Origin: Collybia mongolica
Taxonomy: Eukaryota > Basidiomycota > Agaricomycetes > Agaricales > Clitocybaceae
Assembly: GCA_013420905.1 (NCBI GenBank)
Contig: JAAXNY010000009.1
Coordinates: forward strand, 1,364,001 to 1,428,000
Direction: 5' to 3'
Length of the DNA stretch: 64,000 nucleotides
Positions 1 through 10,861 of the stretch are shown here, piece by piece. Each line of letters begins with the position of its first letter. Position 1 is the first letter of the stretch. Below the pieces are notes generated by a model. That model worked only from the letters and a program-made list of their open reading frames with translations. It had not been told where the DNA came from and ran no database searches. The translations under genes and the position numbers were made by a program.

Positions 1-1559
1 ATCGGCGGCGGAAAGAGGCTGCGAACGATAACCGTAATAGCGCATGAAGGATGGGTATGAGAGCTCGATAAGGCCATATTCCGGCGCGATATCATTCAAT
101 TTATGAAGCAGATCTCTTTTCAGGTCCATGTCCATATGAGAATATGGCTGCTGGGTTTGAGGTATCGAAAATCTGTGAAACTTGATCAAATCATAAAGCG
201 CCACAGCATCTAAGAGCGTACCCCATCTTTGCTAATAACCCAGTTAGCCTCTTGCGACCTCTTTCCTTCCATATTCCCAGCTTGCTGGCGACGTAACCTG
301 AATGGTACATGGCATCATATAGTGTCCAGTGACGGAACAACATGAATCGTAGTTCATCCGTGGTTCGCACACTTGTGTCGTCTGGGTTTAGCGAAATATG
401 TGACACATTTTCTCCTTGAGGTGGTGATGGGTTGAGTCTGGAGACTTCATCGTAGAATATCAAGTGGTAGGTATCGTAAGCTTCGCGAGATATTCGAGAA
501 GTCGTGTATTGGTAAGTAAGACCCAGAATTGCAAGCCTTACACGGTTCAGAATTTGTCACAACAGTTTTGTAGGCGAACGTACCACAGGAGGTCATTGTC
601 TACTCGTTCTATGACAGTGGCGAGAATGTAGATGATCCCTGCGGCGCTTTGACCATGGTATGTTCCGCCATAATGTTTTCCAACTCGATCGTAATATCGA
701 TCATGTTCGTCGCGCCTCTTTTGACGTGACTATAGGACTTTTGGTAAATGCAAACCCACAACTTGATGCCAATCGGGCGCACGCACCTCTCTGTCAATTC
801 TCCGCCGTTTACCACGACTGATGCTACCACTATCACCAAGAGATGGTCGCTTTCCCGAACTTCGGCCTCCGTCATCGTACTCATCGTCAGAAATCTCTGC
901 GTCTTCTTCCTCCAGGTCGAAATATTCATCCTCATCATCTGAATCTATGAGAGGCTCATACTACGGAATTGTTGAGCGATGTTCAAAGCTGAAGCATGGT
1001 GCGTACCGTCAAGGCCTCAAAGGCCTTCTGCTCCTCTTCCATTTTTCCAGCTTCACCATCATCCCAAATAACTATTCTCTTCTGATGTTCTGCTCTCCCG
1101 AAAAGACTGACGAGATTTTGTGGCCGTATAGAATCAATGACGTGAACCGTCAATCTTGGGTGAAAACTCCCAAACCATTCTTCGGATGCTAGTTCTACCA
1201 TGCCGCCTATGTTGAGAAGAATCAGGGTGTGGAGCTAGTTGCTTTGCGCTCAGTTGCATTGGCAGAACCAAACATGAAAAAGGGTGAACCTCATCGTGTG
1301 ATTGAAGCTCGTCTTTAATGGTCTCTAGTTCTCTAAAGCCTGGTATTGGAATGATTCGGTGTATCACGTCGTCTTGATTTAGGAGATCACTGAGCATGCG
1401 TGCGGCACAAAGAGCGTCGACATCTGGGGCAACGAGTATAAGGATTGAAGAGGCAGATGTAAGGGGCGAGGATCTGTATGTCGCGATTATCTTTGCATAT
1501 TCCTCGCCATAAGATGGACCCCCACCAGTGGCTAGATGTGGGGGAGGAATATATACCAT
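1..1559 (-). CDS. CDC45: CDC45, replication initiation factor (3' end cut off by window edge)
   Basis: This gene encodes CDC45, the subunit that joins MCM2-7 and GINS to form the CMG helicase in the nucleus. The start codon at 1559-1557 opens a protein beginning MVYIPPPHL. A CDC45/RecJ-like segment follows, with the family pattern LVAPDVDALCAARML and then GFRELETIKDEL. Later exons encode LNIGGMVEL, a HVIDSIRP segment (about 1100-1190), an acidic stretch (about 880-960) and the family signature RHWTLYDAMYHS...GRKRL (about 240-340). At least four short introns interrupt the reading. The C-terminal part lies beyond position 1. It is divergent from the small gene starting at 1830. The catalytic residues of RecJ are not expected in CDC45. 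I am confident of the identity from several separate motifs, less so of each splice site. Confidence 0.93.
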
Positions 1560-1605
1560 TTCAACTTGCTCAGGTGTTGAGGTAAAGCGTAAAAGTCGTT
1601 GTTTG

Positions 1606-1623
1606 TCGCGTCAAATCGCGTCA
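1606..1623 (-). promoter_or_regulatory. Tandem TGACGCGA boxes upstream of CDC45 (MBF/MCB-like)
   Basis: Two exact copies of TGACGCGA (minus-strand reading) start exactly 10 bp apart, 47-64 bp before the CDC45 start codon. They contain ACGCGA, one base from the MluI cell-cycle box ACGCGT bound by MBF in fungi, and yeast CDC45 is a G1/S-expressed MBF-type target. A CACGTG lies just beyond at 1635-1640. The assignment rests on sequence similarity and promoter position only. Confidence 0.5.
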
Positions 1624-1829
1624 CGTATACGTTTCACGTGATTCTGTGACAGTGTTGTTGCATGGATTTTGGACAGTTAGCACATGTTAAATATTTTGCA
1701 AGGGTTGGAAATGTTTACAAAACCTTTGGAAGAATTTGGTAAGCATTACCAACACTTGACACGACTTTTTTTTTACTTAAGGGCCCCCGTGATGACCTCA
1801 TCAGAATCTACAAACCATAGCGACTTACT

Positions 1830-2165
1830 ATGTCATCAACAGTGGGTTCCTTGTCTTCACATCTTTTTCACTCCGTTGACTGAAATTTAGGACTTTCCCG
1901 ACACCTGGAAACGTAAAGCAAAAGGAGACGAAGCACGATATATTCATGAAAAGGTATGAACTTACCAGTCACAAAGCTCTTACTTGATCTTGATAGTCTC
2001 ATGACTCAGGAACAGGCTCAACTCAAGGCTATTCGAGACCGAGCGGAAAAGAAAGATACGGACAAAGGCATGGACCCCACGCCAGATAAAAGAGATATTG
2101 AGGGGGGGTTTGGAGGTCAGAAAGATCTCGAAGATCGTTATGCAACAACAAGTGGAGAGCATTGA
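1830..2165 (+). CDS. Small protein resembling mitochondrial ATPase inhibitor IF1
   Basis: Two exons are clear: one at 1891-1953 encoding DFPDTWKRKAKGDEARYIHE and one from 2010 encoding EQAQLKAIRDRAEKK, separated by a GT-AG intron. Joined in phase, they give a charged helical segment of the form GDEARYI..KEQAQLKAI, which resembles the IATP/IF1 pattern that inserts into F1-ATPase. The upstream exon is uncertain. The start I give (ATG at 1830, a 12-nt exon, then a 49-nt intron) keeps the phase but leaves no mitochondrial presequence. Another possible exon at 1661-1739 does not join in phase. The tail after the conserved part has no recognisable domain. It could instead be another small coiled-coil protein. 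Confidence 0.4.
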
Positions 2166-2429
2166 CACCCAATGAATGAGATTGCAGTACTTCTTGATGA
2201 CAATTTGGGTGGATCAATGCATGCATTAGTTGCACCTAGGGCGTAGGTTATATAGTATGGGTGATAAACGAAGGTATGATGCTAGAGTAGTCCTTAGGTC
2301 CATGTAACGTAACAAGCGAAAAAGGTGACACAAAACGTCTGGGATGGAGAAGGTCAGCTGATCCTCACCCATACTAAAGAGGGTGTAATGAGCAGGAACA
2401 TAACGGGTTCCATTTCTACTACCAAGGGG

Positions 2430-5265
2430 TTATGAAGGTGGTGGCGTGATTTGGGGTCGACGGGGTTCGTAGCGGCGTGCAGCGCCTGTACACAGAGGTG
2501 AGGGTGGGGCAGCAGTAGGTCCTATCCAAGGATCAAGATAGCTGCATGTTGGTACCTCAACATACATGCCGGCATTATCCGCTGCATTCGCCCATCCATT
2601 TCCAACATCAATGGCCGCTGTAGCCGTGGATCCTTTTGAGGTGGTGAATGTTGGTCCTGGAAGAGTTACAATAACACCAGTGGATGTATAGGAAGGAAGG
2701 AGGGAAATTGCGCCGGCGTTGCTGATGGTTGGGGGAGGCCATACTAGGGCATCTGTAGCGCTAGCAGGAATGTTACCTGCTCCTGCCCCACCGGTCTGCC
2801 ATGGGCGTAAAGGGGGGTTCCATGGGTTTGTGTTTCCGCAGACTCCCGCCGCCTCACGAGGATCTTTAGGCATCCATCCATTCTCTAGACCAAGCTGATA
2901 TGACCAAGCTGGTGTCTCTACTTTGCCCAACCTCGTCGAATTTCCGATTTTCCATGTCCAGAAGAAATAATCCTGAGGGTGACGAGAAGCATAAGTCTAG
3001 AATCACGAGGAGCAACAAGGGGAAAATTACTTGGAGGGCATCCATGCTTGCCAACGCGAAATTCTTGATAGCATTCTTCATCGTGGTATCATAGTTTTGC
3101 CAATCCGTCCACGGAGTACAACTGCCCGTACGCGCTTCGCCTTGATACGACCCCTCATAACGAATGCCGAGATTTACACCATTGAGCCAGAGGCCGCAGT
3201 CAGTCACCGCATTACTCCATTCTCCAGCGTTGGTCAAACCGAAGGCACCCATAGAGGCGTTGACTTGGGAAGCCCAAGCCGTACAAGGGGTCTTGGCGTA
3301 GGAGGACATAGCAGCGCTCGATTGAGCCCCAAAACATAGATAGGGGTGAGTGTCGAGACTGAGACGGTCAGCATTAGGGAAGAGGTCACTCCACTGGTTC
3401 CGGGGAATAAACCCATCATGAAGTGATATGAAAGGCCCTTTGCCCTCACCAACACCACCAGCAGTGCGGATGATGTTGTAGGCTTCAAGGTAACTGACAA
3501 AGAAGTGAGGATTTGTTCCTTACGGATATTCGACGACTCACAATCGTGCGAGGGCATCTTGACCGATTTGAGGACCTTGAGGCTCATTCATGATTCCAAA
3601 CATGGTCACTACGTCCTTGTATTGAGGCTGTGAAATGAACTCGGCGAGAATTCGAATGTAATCAAGGGTGCGTTGGGCATTGGCGTAGCCCATCGGACCA
3701 TTGAGGAAGTTGACGGTTCCAAGGCGTCCAGAGTGATTCCATCCGTTCTGACTTCCTGGAACGGAATGGAGATCAAGGTTAATACGAATACCATATTTGC
3801 GGGCCCATTTGATGGCTTTCAGGAAATACCTGATGCAAAACGTGAGTAAAAAGGTATTCAGAACGATAGTGAAATACAGAAAGTACTGACGTCCATGATG
3901 TTTTAGCTAGAAAGGGCTCATCACCTCGAGTTTCGATCGCCCAATATCCTATAGGGATGCGAACAAAATTCAGGCCAGCACCTGCGATTTCGGCAAAATC
4001 TTTTTCAGTCTGAACGAAATTGATCAGAGTTATGTAGATTTTGAGCCATATCAGAGCCTACAATGAACGTCTTATAGTGTTCCTCAAGTTGTTTGAGGCC
4101 CCCGTTCGCGGTGTCAACACTCATGGCTTGACTTAAAGTCCATTCATCTACGGCCGGTTGGGGGTTTGTGAGATATGGCTCAAAGAGGGCCGGAGAACTG
4201 AAGATGGGTGATGTCAGTACATTTCTAGCATCAGTTCAAACCACTACTTGCATAAACTGCGAACGAAAAACAATCAAACGACGCAAAGCATAAGGTAAAC
4301 GGGTAGCTTACTGGTTCAGTATTAAGCCATCCGCCAATATTGACCCTATCGGTTTCAAAGATGTCGTAAATATGTGTGGATATCCAGTGAACGAGGTCTT
4401 ACCCTCTAATCTTATCGACGCCATAATTAAATGTTTCGTTTAAGGCAGGGGACCATGACTGAGCTCTTGCACCGTTATTGAAAGGATCATTTTCATCCCA
4501 ATACCAGGTACCACCGAATTGGTTTTTATAAATGAATGTATTACCGTCTTCCATTGTTATCTTGCTTCCGTCACCACCGGATACTGCAACTACGGGTGGT
4601 TTATTCCCTTTCGTGGCCGTTGGGTTTGCGGCTGATTCTTGTGCCTCCTCCGCAGCAGACTTTTGACTACTCGGTCGAACTACAAAGAAGTAAATCGGGA
4701 TAACAACGGCAAGAATGAGAAGAATCAGGGATGCAATGATGGCAAGTATGATAACCTTGCGTTTTGACTTGGCGCGAGGTGGTGCGTATGCAGCACGCTT
4801 CTCCTCCATGAGCCTGTTCTGAGACCGGCCCATGGGTGACATTGGGTGTCCTCCTTGCTCTCCCGGAAAGCCATCACGTGGGTCGTCATGGTAGGCTCCG
4901 CTGTAGGGACCATGAGTGAGGGGTTGTGCTCCAAGGGTATCATTCAGTGCGTAGACTGATCCAGTGTATTCCGATCCATTCCCTCCAGAAGGGGCAGTAT
5001 TGTGTGACGAGGCATAGGAATCACGCACGCGTGGTGCCCCAGGATCATCGTAGAGGGCGGCACCAAGAAAGCGTGGGGGAGCAGCGCCAGGTGGCATCCC
5101 CGATATATCACCTCCAAGTTCACTAGAATGCAGGTGAGGAGTATGAAATGTGCTGATGTTGGGGTCTGGGGATGGTGGAGCATTGTAGAGAACATTGGAA
5201 GGGTGATCGTCGTTGGTCAGAGGCAGGCGGTCGTAATTGACGTTACGCTGCTCGTTACCAGACAT
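2430..5265 (-). CDS. Membrane-anchored exo-beta-1,3-glucanase, GH5 (EXG-D-like)
   Basis: The product is predicted to be a type II membrane glucan 1,3-beta-glucosidase acting on cell-wall beta-glucan. The first exon (4399-5265) encodes a cytoplasmic, Pro/Ser/Gly-rich tail of about 165 residues, then KSKRKVI and a hydrophobic segment (IILAIIASLILLILAVVIPI), then the luminal/extracellular part. Later exons carry the GH5 core: a GLNFVRIPIGYW segment (about 3955-3990), the acid/base glutamate in MFGIMNEP (Glu codon 3583-3585) and the nucleophile glutamate in NAGEWS (Glu codon 3220-3222). The C-terminus ends RPQITPPPS. Several short introns separate the exons. The N-terminal anchor plus GH5_9-like core matches the fungal ExgD type rather than the secreted yeast EXG1 type. 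Confidence 0.92.
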
Positions 5266-6012
5266 GATGGAGTAAATTCAAGAAGATGGCGGTCTGAAAG
5301 AAGATGATGAGTTAAAAGTAAAAGTTTCGTCTCAAACACGAGGATTTGGTGCCATGTTGAGAGGGTGCGGCAAGCTGGGACTCACAGTTGGATATCTAGG
5401 ATAAAAGACCAGCGCCCAAGGCTGGAAAATGGCGCCAGAGGAGCGCCTGCCAACGAAAAAAGGAGGGAGTAAGAGGAGGGGGAAGGTGGGTTGTGGGGGG
5501 AGACAAGGAGTGAATAATAAACAAGTAAAATAAAATGATTTGGCTTGGTTTATTTCGTCGCAAGACGACCTTATGTGGTAAATTGCGGCGCCGGAACAAG
5601 CCCCTTTTGAGATTTTTAGGCTCTTGGGCCCACATGCCCTGGCTCGGCTCTCTCGGCGGCGTTCATCAATCAACTTGACATCCTGATGGCCCATCGCCGC
5701 CCGTTGCTGTTCTCATGATCATAAAAGTAGCAAACTAGACTCAGGATGCGGCCAATTTCGAGCTCTTTCCACAGCTATATTATATATTATTCCTACACAC
5801 GGCCTGTTGCCCCGCACCCGGCGTAAGCTTCCCAGGGAACGTCGTTACTTGTACATAATGAAGTTTTCTTCCTTAGGCTTTCGCACAACTACTGCGCTCT
5901 ATCAGAATTTCATAACTATGATAGCACCCTCAATCATCATGGGTCCCGCCCGATGTCAAAGGTCGCGTTATTGCTAAATCAAGTTACATACGTACAACAT
6001 GTCACTTGTAAT
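5266..6012. other. Intergenic region between GH5 gene and EAF1
   Basis: This is the promoter and 5' leader of the GH5 gene together with the region downstream of the EAF1 stop. It contains a purine-rich strip (about 5450-5520) and a TATATTATATATTATT stretch near 5775-5790. Reading frames here have no family resemblance. I see no gene. Confidence 0.6.
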
Positions 6013-9000
6013 CTATGGTTGCTGTGTGAAGTTGTTCGATGGTCCTTGAGCGGACCCCTGCTGTTGCTGGGCTTGTTGCTGTTTCGAATGATAATAGCTC
6101 TTACATTTGTAGCGCGCCAGAACTTGGAAAATACCCACCTGAAGTTGGATTCGCAACGCTGCGTGGATTTGTTCTTGGGTGAATTCCCGAATGTTTGCAA
6201 TTGCGGGTAGACTATAATAAGTATTTCCCCCCTGGCGAGACATACCATTTCCAGGTGGCTGCGCGGCTTGAAGGAGTGGATGAGCCTGCGCGGAGGGTGG
6301 ACGAGGGGAGGCCACGGCATTCGATGGTGTGACAGAAGTATGAGGTGGTGAGACGTGTGCTGGTGGTGATGCATATCACGGTTAATATTGACTAACATGT
6401 GAAAACCGTTCAGGAAGTTACCATTAGTGTTGGTAATCTGACCTTGGTTCGGGGCTGGAGCTTGTGCTTGCGCTTGTTGAGTTTGTTGCTGAACGGCTGC
6501 GCGCGCTTGCTGTACTTGTTGCACCTGCATTAGTTGTTGAGGCGAAAGCCGTGAGTTACCAACAGGCATAGAAGGTGTTCCAATACGTTGCTGTTGGGAG
6601 ATATTAACCTGACTCCTAATTTGAGGCACCCCTTGAGATTGCACGATCCCTGGACCATTTGTTCTTTGCGCGGTACTCAAGAGTTGTTGTTGGATGACCT
6701 GCGGCTATATGAACGAATGAGCCGTGATCGCGATATTCGGAAAAGGGAATAATTTGACCGGTAGATTCATACGGTTCGCCTGCTGGAGCATGTTATTTTG
6801 ACGGGTGAGTTCTTCTTGTCTCCTTCGCGCGATCTGCAGATCCTGCAAGTCGCGAGCTTCTTTCTCCGCTTTCATACGGCTCAACTCAGCAGGCGTATGC
6901 TTTGACATCTTGTTGTACTGCGCATGCGTTTCGTGTATGGCCGGTGGTTTACGTTGGTTAGCTAGGAGGTTGTCATATATATATTAGATTGGTTATTCAG
7001 GCAATGATGCGTACCGAGTGTCTTTTGCGCCAAATCTGCGCGTTTCTTGGCAGCTTTTCGGATTGTCTCTGAGATAAGGACGTGGCGCCTCCGTTTTCGT
7101 GGCTCACTACCTCCCGTGCCTCCCACTATATTAGGATTAGACATACTAGCACTAGCCAAACGCTTGACTCCACGGGTCGTCATTTGACTTGGCGTGGGAG
7201 GTGGGGTATCCTCTACCACTGTAGAAGGCTCCGAAGGTCGTTGCCGCGGGTCAATACCCCATTTATCTTTCCAACGTTCCAAGCAATCGCGAGGCGTCCG
7301 CTTGTCTGTCAATATTGTAAGGCGTGAGGCATTAAAACATTCAGATATGAGGGCCCAGTTATTGGGATATTTATCGATGAGCGATTTTAGCAAAGTATCA
7401 TCACTCGAACTCCAAAGATGGTCAGCGCCCCGTTTTCGGGGATCTTTCTCTTTCAAGAAAGCCGCCTGCATTTGAAGGGCCATAATACTTGTTGGTGAAT
7501 TACTCGAGCGGCTGTCAAACAATTCTAAAAACAATAAACATTTTTTTTTGGTAATCAACAGATAGAAGCGCTTACCGTTCAGACTGTCATCTAATACCTT
7601 CACTCCGCCGTCGGCCTCAGCTCCAGCGCTATCTTCAAAAGTGGCCCATCGACCATTCCTCCAATTCTTCGATGGCTGGAGCGGTCCAAGTAGCGTAAGT
7701 TTCGAGAACATGAACTCTCCCATCGGAAAAAGCTTCGCATATGTTGTGTCCTCGGCGCGCTTAGTAGGGTCGTCGCGGTCAGATCGCTTTTCTGAGCGCC
7801 TTTTCCCATCAGGCGCACTGGATATGACGATAGAGGGTATGTCCAGTATGCCCATAGGTTGAAGATCGGGAAAGATGGACGAAAGGTCAGGATGAAATTC
7901 GTTGCTAGCCATATCTTCGCCAGGGAGCCCAAGCTTGAATACAGCAAGATTGTCCAAAAACAGCTGAGTATCGTCTGAATATGCAACACGTTCCCGCAAC
8001 GGGGCGTATATGTTGACTTTCGTCGACGTTTTGATAGGTAACGCAGGAGGTTCGACATCTTCATTGCTTGACGTAGGTGTTTGTTTAGATCCAAGCACGG
8101 GATCACTGGACGACAGCTTTAGTCCACTGGGGGGATCTTTCTCATCGATCAACATAGCATCAGGTTCCCCTGGAGGCGGGGCTGTCGGGTCGACATCAAT
8201 ATTACCGTTAAGGACGGAAGGATCATCGATGTCCTCTGTTTTGAGCTGGATAACGAGAAGATTATTAGTATCGTCCGCCATTTGAAGTGTAGCACCATCG
8301 AAAGCATCCTCGATCATTGCCATGGGGGCTAAAGGATCTGCAATATTGGTGGATTCTTTGTCTGCTTCCTCGTCGTCGTCGTCGTCGTCATCGTCCGAAC
8401 CGTAATCAACGCCCAACAAGGATGTTTTTGGCACCACCTCAGAGGGATATAGTGGATCGTCGACTTCTACGTCTGCTGATGCAACATCAGCCACATCGGG
8501 ATGGTCTTGAGCCAAGACATCCATCCGGCTGAGGGATGGCGTCCATCTAATACAGATCCCTTTCTCTAGGCGTTCTTCCAGAGAACTCGCTGCATGCCAC
8601 TCGAGCACAGCAGTCGACAAGTTGAATGCCAGTGCCATCTTCCATTTACGCTCTTCACGAAAGTCGATTCGCATCCATTTCTGTTATCAGAGACATTTAA
8701 TGTGTAGAGAGTAGGGAAGTTGTCAGCTTACCATCTCATCCATTAAATGATCCCAGTGAGTTTTCGTTAGTCCACCCACGCCTCGTTGCTTTTTCGGTTG
8801 CCTAAATCCCCATCGGCCTTCCCGTTTCAAAATCTCGACGCGCTCTAGTGCTCTCATCAAGCGGATTTCTGACATAGCAACCTAATAATCCTCAGATTCA
8901 CCCCCCCCCAGCACAGAGGTAATACTCACCGCCCAGTCTCGAGTACTCAGACACTTCGAGGCTCTTGAAACACGCTTATATACGGGATTTGCGGAGATTG

Positions 9001-10549
9001 TAGCAGCCCATCTGTTTAAACCCATTGGGACCCAGTCATCTCTGTTGAAATCCCTGTCTCTTCTGCCTTCGTTCTTCTCCCGCTCTTTTTCCCGTTTCCT
9101 CTGAAGTTTTGTAGGCCTGATCTTGCGGTTATATTCCGAAGGAAGATATTTAAGAGGAGGTGTGGGGTAGTTCAGTTGTATCTGGTGCCGGGATTGACTG
9201 GGCGAAACGGGTTCGGGTAGTGAAGCAGCAGGGGCCGACGTAACGCCAAAATTGAAGGGCTTCTCTAGCACAACACGAGGGGTGGAAGCAGTGACAATGA
9301 TCGGAAGTGGTAATATTTTATCGGGGATGGGAGAGGACAGAATGTTATGGGCAATTGGTAGGGGAGGCTGCGTGCCGCGGACCTCGTTTGTTAATGATCT
9401 TGGTCCGTCCATGTCTGGCGTATAGTGAATCCCAGGCTGTACTCTCTCGTCATTCAGAAGATTCTGAGCCCCGTCCTGCTTACTATCAATCGATCTCAGC
9501 ACCTGCAAATCTAGTATCATATTCGATTTCTTGGATACCATCCCTTCTTCCACCGCCATTCCCTCAAAACCTGGGGTGATAGTTTGGAGGGACACTGCAC
9601 CTGAACCTACAGCTGGCCCGTCGACGACTAGATGATCACCTCCATATTCCACCGTGATTTGTTCTCCACTGGGTGTTCCAGAGATGCTGCTAGATGCTTC
9701 CACCCCATCCATTACATCTTCTTCAGACACAGGAGTATGACTCGCCGTGTCCTCCACTGGCCCTTCCATTGGGCCCTTCATTTCCTCAAGAGCCTCATCT
9801 TCGTTCATAGCGTTCGAATTGAGCGTCGCAGTTTCAGGATTTTCGGCGGCGGGTGCGAAGGAGGCCCCGGGCGACACATGGGATGTACGTCGTTTTACAG
9901 AGGGCGACGGGATCCCAAGGAGATCGAGTTCATCCGGTTCATCGTCAAAATCATCCGGTCGCAGCAAAGGGGCAGGAGTTGGCTGAGAGTGTCGGTGTTC
10001 AAAAGGGCCCTTTTCAGTAGAACGTTCTGTATTGATATTTTCAAATGTGTCGGAAAGTACTTGTTTGGGCGGGAAATATGGATGAGATGAGGGAGATTTA
10101 GCATCAAATGGACGAACTCGTGAACGTGACGCCTGTCCGCCTGACCGAGGCTTTCCGCGAGGCGAAAGATTTGGTTGGAGGACATCATCTCGAGACGACT
10201 CATGGAAAGGATCAGCCTCGTCGAGATTGGTTATGCTCCCGATCTCCAGACTTGAAGAAACGAATGAGTCGAAAGCCACAGAGTAAGGGGCAAGAACCCA
10301 CCCATCTATGTGCAAGTCGAACCTTTTCAAAAACGTATTAAGTCCCTCCTCATCGTCATCTTCAGTGAGGACCGATGCGACACTTTGCCTACGACGTATC
10401 ATTTGGTACATCTGGCGAAGTAATACATTTCGACGTTGAGTTATTTCTCTGCGAGCAGCTCAATAAGGGTTATCAATCATTCGTTGTAGAGCTCACGCTA
10501 ATTGTGCAACACGCTCTTCCACCAATGATTCCGCGGATCCGTGTTGCAT
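6013..10549 (-). CDS. EAF1: EAF1/VID21-like scaffold subunit of NuA4 histone acetyltransferase
   Basis: The likely role is the platform of the NuA4 complex in the nucleus, joining the Tra1, SWR1-shared and HAT modules. The start is ATG 10549-10547; a 47-nt intron then joins in phase to an exon encoding QRRNVLLRQMYQMIRRRQS. A long low-complexity acidic/serine region follows. The HSA domain spans about 8650-8880 (THWDHLMDEM, then MRIDFREERKWKMALAF). A SANT/Myb domain lies at about 7260-7420 (DHLWSSSDDTLLKSLIDKYP...RTPRDCLERWKDKWG). The C-terminal third is a coiled-coil segment (EKEARDLQDLQIARRRQEEL) and a glutamine-rich tail (QQLMQVQQVQQ; final exon QQAQQQQGSAQG). The HSA-then-SANT order with a Gln-rich tail identifies EAF1. 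It is divergent from the D-lactate dehydrogenase gene 312 bp away. Confidence 0.88.
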
Positions 10550-10756
10550 ACCCCAGCTGCCTTTCTCGATCAGGGAGGATGACTATATCGTTACAAACCT
10601 ATGTAATCTGTGAGATTCAGATGAAATATTCCCTCGCCTTACAACTGCTGCTATTTTGTATCAACGCCAACGCGGTACTCTGTGAATGTATAATGGAGTG
10701 AGGTCAAAGAAATGCGAAATTGCCTAATGGAGTAGTACGTGATGTGGGTGTATCAA

Positions 10757-10778
10757 CACGTGCAGCTTTGAACACGTG
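10757..10778. promoter_or_regulatory. Paired CACGTG E-boxes in the EAF1/DLD shared promoter
   Basis: Two copies of AACACGTG sit at 10755-10762 and 10771-10778, exactly 16 bp apart, in the intergenic region between the EAF1 and DLD starts. CACGTG is the core bound by fungal bHLH factors such as Cbf1, Tye7 and SREBP types. Which gene they serve cannot be told. Confidence 0.45.
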
Positions 10779-10861
10779 CTGCCTGCCGAGTTATTTATCA
10801 TGTCATGACCTGGGAAGTCAATTACAAGTTCACGTTCGTCTGGGTCACCGTTCAGTACAGC

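Noticed and set aside
5332..5694. 120-codon frame upstream of the GH5 gene
   Set aside because: It lies in the leader/promoter, is low-complexity, shows no family pattern, and overlaps another frame on the same strand.
9632..10090. 152-codon frame on the plus strand
   Set aside because: It is antisense to the coding sequence of EAF1, with no domain and a composition mirroring the Ser-rich frame on the other strand.
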